NCBI GenBank assembly: GCA_003105245.1
Contig: PQAI01000086.1
Location: forward strand, 4,554-10,128
DNA length: 5,575 bases
Source of the DNA: Betaproteobacteria bacterium
GTDB taxonomy: Bacteria > Pseudomonadota > Gammaproteobacteria > Burkholderiales > Usitatibacteraceae
Direction of reading: 5' to 3'
Below the pieces are notes generated by a model, which searched no databases, was not told the origin of the DNA, and was given only the letters and a program-made list of their open reading frames with translations. Shown here in pieces: positions 1 through 5,575 of this stretch (its first letter is position 1; every line of letters starts with the position of its first letter). Position numbers and translations under genes: made by a program.

Positions 1-824
1 GCCGAGATCACGGCCCCCAGGCCCACGGCGCCGATGAAGAGGCCCACGAGCTGGGCACCGCTTTCGAAGGTGCGCACCGCGATGGCGGGCATCAGCGTCG
101 AGTAGGGACCCACGGAGACGCTCACGGTCGCGAGCAGCATGAGCATGCGGCGGAGGGGAACGAAGCCCATGGCGTAGCGCCAGCCGTCGGCGAGGTCCGC
201 GAGCGGATGGCTTTCCTTGCGGGCCGGCGCGGCGCGCACGGGATGGATGCGCGTCAACGCCGCCAGCACGGCGAGGAAGCTCACGGCATTGATCGCGAAG
301 CAGGCCGTCTCCCCCCAGGCCGCGACGATGAATCCCCCGATCGAGGGCCCGACGAGCCGCGCGCCGTTCATCAGGATGGAGTTGAGGGCGATCGCGTTGG
401 GCAGGTCGTCGCGGTCGTCGAGGAGCTGCACGAAGAAGGACTGGCGCGTGGGCGTCTCGAAGGAGTTGGCCACGCCCGCGAAGAGGGCGAGCGCCGCGAG
501 CTGCCCCATGGTGATCACGCCGAGACCCGACAGGATCGCGAGCGTGAGGGACTGGACGAAGAGGAGCGACAGGACGGTGATGAGGATCCGCCGGCGGTCC
601 ACGCGGTCGCCCAGCACTCCCGCGAACGGCGAAAGGACGAGGTAGGGCGCCGAGTTGAGGAAGCCCACGAGCCCCGTGAACCAGGTGGAGCCCGACAGCC
701 GGTAGGCGAGCCACATGAGGGCGAGCGACTGCACCCAGGTGCCGATCATCGACACCGCCTGCCCGGCGTAGTAGCGCCGGAAGTTGGGCGATCCCAGGGC
801 CCGCAGGCTGTGGGGTAGCGGCAC
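1..824 (-). CDS. MFS-family exporter, N-terminal two thirds (3' end outside window)
   Basis: Reading the minus strand from a GTG at 824-822 gives 274 uninterrupted codons to the left edge. The protein begins MPLPHSLRALGSPNFRRYY and continues with AGQAVSMIGTWVQSLALMWL, the usual opening of EntS-like/MFS_3 transporters. Hydrophobic segments lie at about residues 19-42, 50-71, 80-103, 106-118, 143-170, 175-190 and 227-250. The cytoplasmic loop after the second helix carries the MFS motif A form GVLGDRVDRRRI (69-80). A conserved-looking ETPTRQSFF stretch (123-131) follows in helix 4, and a basic, polar central loop lies at about 192-216. By family this is a proton-driven inner-membrane exporter; the substrate cannot be told from sequence. 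The start is 8 nt after the valS stop, behind only a weak GGCGG, and no better in-frame start is near. It probably shares the valS transcript. Family identity is strong; the exact start is moderate. Confidence 0.9.
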   Translation of the reverse strand, partial: MPLPHSLRALGSPNFRRYYAGQAVSMIGTWVQSLALMWLAYRLSGSTWFTGLVGFLNSAPYLVLSPFAGVLGDRVDRRRILITVLSLLFVQSLTLAILSGLGVITMGQLAALALFAGVANSFETPTRQSFFVQLLDDRDDLPNAIALNSILMNGARLVGPSIGGFIVAAWGETACFAINAVSFLAVLAALTRIHPVRAAPARKESHPLADLADGWRYAMGFVPLRRMLMLLATVSVSVGPYSTLMPAIAVRTFESGAQLVGLFIGAVGLGAVIS

Positions 825-832
825 GCCGCCGC

Positions 833-3592
<2,760 letters not shown>

Positions 3593-3605
3593 GGATCGGG
3601 TGGGG

Positions 3606-4004
3606 CTAGCGGTTCGGGCGGCGCGCGAGGGCGGCCGCCACGGCGTCGCCGACGGCGTTGGCGATGTCCTGGCGCAGGTCGCCCAGCGCGGCGGCGACGG
3701 CGGCCTGGACCTCCGTCGTGAGCTGTTGCGCGATGCGCCGCTCCAGGTCCTGCGCGAGGCGGGCCTGGACGGCATTGACCACTTCGGCGACGACCTCGCG
3801 GGCGAGCGCGTCGCGCGGGGAGGTGGCGGTGTCGCGGGGCGCCGCGGGCGGGGCGGCAGGTGCGGGCGCCGCGGCGGGCCCGACGGGCGTGATGAGCTCG
3901 GTGAGCAGGGGAACGTCGGCACCCTCGCTCGCGCCGGGGCGAGGGGGAACGTGCCGCCGGAGGAGGGCATCGGCCTTGCCGAGGATGTCGCGGTCTTCAT
4001 CCAT
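3606..4004 (-). CDS. Small Ala/Pro-rich protein of unknown function between holC and valS
   Basis: A 132-residue protein of unknown function. Three parts can be seen: an acidic then basic N-terminus ([19 protein letters not shown], 1-19) that could form one short helix; a hydrophobic element [11 protein letters not shown] (31-41) leading into a Pro/Ala-rich, probably disordered linker (about 41-64); and a C-terminal region (about 65-128) of regularly spaced Ala/Val/Leu/Ile with Arg, Glu and Gln, predicted to be amphipathic helix or coiled coil. There is no signal peptide or membrane segment, so it is probably cytoplasmic. An AAGGAGG sits 8 nt before the ATG, strongly supporting real translation. 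The start lies 3 nt beyond the holC stop. From memory, Burkholderia relatives have a gene at this position annotated DUF2486 with a similar 'P-x-LT-E/D' element; I offer that as a possible family only. GC-rich DNA keeps several frames open here, but this one has the best start signal and operon spacing. Confidence 0.8.
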   Translation of the reverse strand: MDEDRDILGKADALLRRHVPPRPGASEGADVPLLTELITPVGPAAAPAPAAPPAAPRDTATSPRDALAREVVAEVVNAVQARLAQDLERRIAQQLTTEVQAAVAAALGDLRQDIANAVGDAVAAALARRPNR

Positions 4005-4007
4005 GGC

Positions 4008-4430
4008 TCAGGCCTCCTTGATGGCGTTCACGTTGATCTCGTAGCCGCGCTTGCGGTAGAAGACGAAGCGGTTGCGCGCGTGCGCCTTGTCCTCCTCGTC
4101 GTTGCCGACGATCTCCAGCAGCCTCTCGAACGAGGCGAAGAACGGCGGCCATTCGGTGCCGAGGTTGAGCAGCACGTCGTGGTGGGGCAGCGACTCGTCG
4201 CCGGAGGCGAGGACCACCGGCGTCTCGGCGGCGATCGCGTCCGTGGCGCGGCAGTGGGGCACGAAGCGCGTGGACTGGTAGGTCCACAGCAGGCGGTCGA
4301 AGGAGGCGAGGAGCCCCTCGTCCGGCGCGAACACCACGAGGCGGTTGTCGCGCTCGGCCACCGTCGCCGCGAGGCGGCAGGCGTAGCGCAGCTTGTCCTC
4401 GGCGTAGTGGTAGAAGTCGATCCGCGTCAC
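4008..4430 (-). CDS. holC: DNA polymerase III chi subunit
   Basis: The 140-residue product (E. coli chi is 147) matches the HolC family along its length. It begins [20 protein letters not shown], has the central [19 protein letters not shown] (44-62), then [20 protein letters not shown] (71-90), and ends with [20 protein letters not shown] (119-138). Chi is an accessory protein of the clamp loader: with psi (HolD) it links the loader to the C-terminal tail of single-stranded DNA-binding protein at the replication fork. The GTG start at 4430-4428 overlaps the pepA stop (GTGA), which suggests translational coupling; the open frame continues upstream through pepA, but that part is a shadow of pepA. 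The last codons of holC contain the ribosome binding site of the next gene. pepA-holC-valS is the E. coli order, which supports the call. Confidence 0.95.
   Translation of the reverse strand: MTRIDFYHYAEDKLRYACRLAATVAERDNRLVVFAPDEGLLASFDRLLWTYQSTRFVPHCRATDAIAAETPVVLASGDESLPHHDVLLNLGTEWPPFFASFERLLEIVGNDEEDKAHARNRFVFYRKRGYEINVNAIKEA
4013..4019 (-). promoter_or_regulatory. Strong ribosome binding site for the small gene at 3606-4004
   Basis: On the minus strand the bases AAGGAGG end 8 nt before the ATG at 4004-4002. This is a near-perfect Shine-Dalgarno sequence at ideal spacing and lies inside the final Lys-Glu-Ala codons of holC. It is the clearest initiation signal in the window, and it fixes the start of the small gene. 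An ATG at 4000-3998 in the valS frame lies only 4 nt further along, so the same site could in principle serve it, but that reading encodes nothing recognisable. Confidence 0.8.
4427..4430 (-). other. GTGA stop/start overlap between pepA and holC
   Basis: The minus-strand bases GTGA contain both the GTG start of holC (4430-4428) and the TGA stop of pepA (4429-4427). A four-base overlap of this type normally indicates that ribosomes finishing the first gene reinitiate on the second. No strong Shine-Dalgarno is visible just upstream within the Lys-Arg-Ala-Ala end of pepA (AAGCGCGCGGC), which makes coupling the likely way holC is translated. Confidence 0.8.
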
Positions 4431-5575
4431 GCCGCGCGCTTCGCCAGGAAATTCGCGAGGAGCGCAACGGGACGCCCGGTGGCGCCCTTGTCGTGGCCGG
4501 ACTTCCACGCCGTGCCCGCGATGTCGAGGTGCGCCCAGGGATAGGCCTTGGTGAAGCGCTCGAGGAAGCAGGCCGCGGTGACGGCCCCGCCGGCGCGCGA
4601 GCCGATGTTGGGGATGTCCGCGAAGTTCGACTTGAGCGCCTCCTGGTAGTCGTCCCAGAGGGGCAGGTGCCAGGCGCGGTCCCACGAGGCCTCGCCCGCG
4701 TGCACGAGCTCGCGCGCGAGGGAATCGGCGTTGGCGAAGAGGCCCGTGGCGACGTGGCCCAGCGCGATCACCATCGCGCCCGTGAGGGTGGCGATGTCGA
4801 CCACGGCCGCGGGCTTGTAGCGCTCGGCGTAGGTGAGCGCGTCGCACAGGATGAGGCGGCCCTCGGCGTCGGTGTTGAGGATCTCGACGGTCTTGCCGGA
4901 CATCGTGGTGACGATGTCGCCGGGCTTCACCGCGTTGCCCCCCGGCATGTTCTCGGTGGCCGGGACGATGCCCACGACGTTGAGCGGGAGCTTCATGAGG
5001 GCGGCGGCCTTCATCGTGCCCAGCACGCTCGCCGCGCCGCACATGTCGAACTTCATCTCGTCCATCTCGGGGGCGGGCTTGAGCGAGATGCCGCCGGTGT
5101 CGAAGGTGACCCCCTTGCCGACGAGGACCACGGGGGGCGCGTCCTTCTTCTTCGCGCCGCGGTGCTCGAGGACGATGAGCTTGGGCGGCTGGCGGCTGCC
5201 CCGCGCGACCGCGAGGAAGGCGCCCATGCCGAGCTTCTCCAGGTCCTTCTGCTCCAGGACCTCGCAATGCAGGCCGTGCTCCTCGGCGATCTCGTGCGCC
5301 TGCTCGGCCAGGTACGCGGGCGTGCAGACATTGGCGGGAAGGTTGCCCAGGTCGCGCGCGAGGTGGACGCCCTCGGCGATGGCCTGCGCGCGGCGGACAG
5401 CGGCCTCGCCCGGCGCGATGTCGCTGCGGCGGGGAACGCTCAGCACGACCTTGCGCAGCGCGCGCTTGGACTCCGGCGGCTTGCTCTTCATGCGGTCGAA
5501 GCGGTAGAGGCCCTCCATGATGCCGAGCACGGCCTGCTCGATGCGGAAGGCGACGTCGCGCTTGCGCAGCGCCAC
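4427..5575 (-). CDS. pepA: Leucyl aminopeptidase (cytosol aminopeptidase, M17), 5' end outside window
   Basis: Two-metal M17 exopeptidase that removes N-terminal residues from peptides in the cytosol; family members are hexamers, and E. coli PepA also binds DNA in Xer recombination and carAB control. 382 codons are visible. They contain [16 protein letters not shown] (152-167), MKFDMCGAA (174-182) and the M17 signature NTDAEGRL (234-241). Expected metal and catalytic residues are all present: K154, D159, K166, D177, D236, E238 and R240, with the same spacing as E. coli K270, D275, K282, D293, D352, E354 and R356. The offset of 116 implies that about 116 N-terminal residues lie beyond the right edge, giving a full protein near 498 residues (E. 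coli 503). The last three bases happen to read GTG, but this is not the true start. The visible part is the end of the N-terminal domain plus the whole catalytic domain. The stop overlaps holC. Confidence 0.96.
   Translation of the reverse strand: MALRKRDVAFRIEQAVLGIMEGLYRFDRMKSKPPESKRALRKVVLSVPRRSDIAPGEAAVRRAQAIAEGVHLARDLGNLPANVCTPAYLAEQAHEIAEEHGLHCEVLEQKDLEKLGMGAFLAVARGSRQPPKLIVLEHRGAKKKDAPPVVLVGKGVTFDTGGISLKPAPEMDEMKFDMCGAASVLGTMKAAALMKLPLNVVGIVPATENMPGGNAVKPGDIVTTMSGKTVEILNTDAEGRLILCDALTYAERYKPAAVVDIATLTGAMVIALGHVATGLFANADSLARELVHAGEASWDRAWHLPLWDDYQEALKSNFADIPNIGSRAGGAVTAACFLERFTKAYPWAHLDIAGTAWKSGHDKGATGRPVALLANFLAKRAA

Noticed and set aside
207..818. Plus-strand open frames of 203 and 142 codons at the left end.
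   Set aside because: The minus strand here encodes a clear MFS transporter with motif A and membrane helices; the plus-strand products are charged, low-complexity readings.
3839..3885. GC-only repetitive-looking stretch that might be a hairpin or repeat.
   Set aside because: It encodes the Ala/Pro linker of the small protein. I could not find a clean inverted repeat followed by a T-run, so it is better explained as low-complexity coding sequence than as a terminator.
3593..4000. In-frame upstream extension of valS by 136 codons to an ATG at 4000, suggesting an N-terminal fusion domain.
   Set aside because: The added residues are Pro/Arg/Ser/Ala-rich and unlike any ValS. They lie out of frame over the small gene, which has the better-placed start and ribosome site, and the ATG at 3592 gives a normal ValS N-terminus.
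4431..5267. Long upstream extension of the holC frame through pepA (419 codons in total).
   Set aside because: Only the last 140 residues match HolC. The rest is an Arg/Gly-rich shadow of pepA, whose catalytic residues are all in the other frame.
4833..5507. Plus-strand open frame of 224 codons opposite pepA.
   Set aside because: It lies antisense to the M17 catalytic domain and shows no motif of its own.

Overview
The window is a GC-rich (roughly 70% by eye), densely packed stretch in which all supported genes lie on the minus strand and read from the right edge to the left. The order of transcription is pepA (5' end cut off by the window edge), holC, a small gene of unknown function, valS, then the first two thirds of an MFS transporter gene that runs off the left edge. 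Gaps are 13 nt or less, and pepA and holC overlap by 4 nt. I see no intrinsic terminator or convincing promoter between any of the genes, so the simplest reading is one co-transcribed unit whose promoter lies beyond the right edge.

The order pepA-holC-valS is the one known from Escherichia coli and is widespread in Gammaproteobacteria and Betaproteobacteria. A holC gene at all points to these classes. High GC, the wording of ValS around its HIGH, KMSKS and anticodon-binding regions, and an extra small gene between holC and valS fit a betaproteobacterium, perhaps Burkholderiales or a relative. This placement rests on remembered family patterns, not a search.

Layout: 4427-5575 holds the leucyl aminopeptidase (M17) with its complete metal and catalytic residue set. 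4008-4430 is the chi subunit of DNA polymerase III. 3606-4004 is a 132-residue Ala/Pro-rich protein with a strong ribosome binding site inside the end of holC. 833-3592 is a complete valyl-tRNA synthetase with intact synthetic, editing and C-terminal coiled-coil regions. 1-824 is the amino-terminal part of an MFS drug/siderophore-type exporter.

The proteins are not steps of one pathway: they cover peptide turnover, replisome clamp-loader function, tRNA charging and export. The linkage looks like conserved housekeeping gene order. No mobile element, CRISPR array, RNA gene or clear sign of a novel system was found. The least explained item is the small protein between holC and valS.
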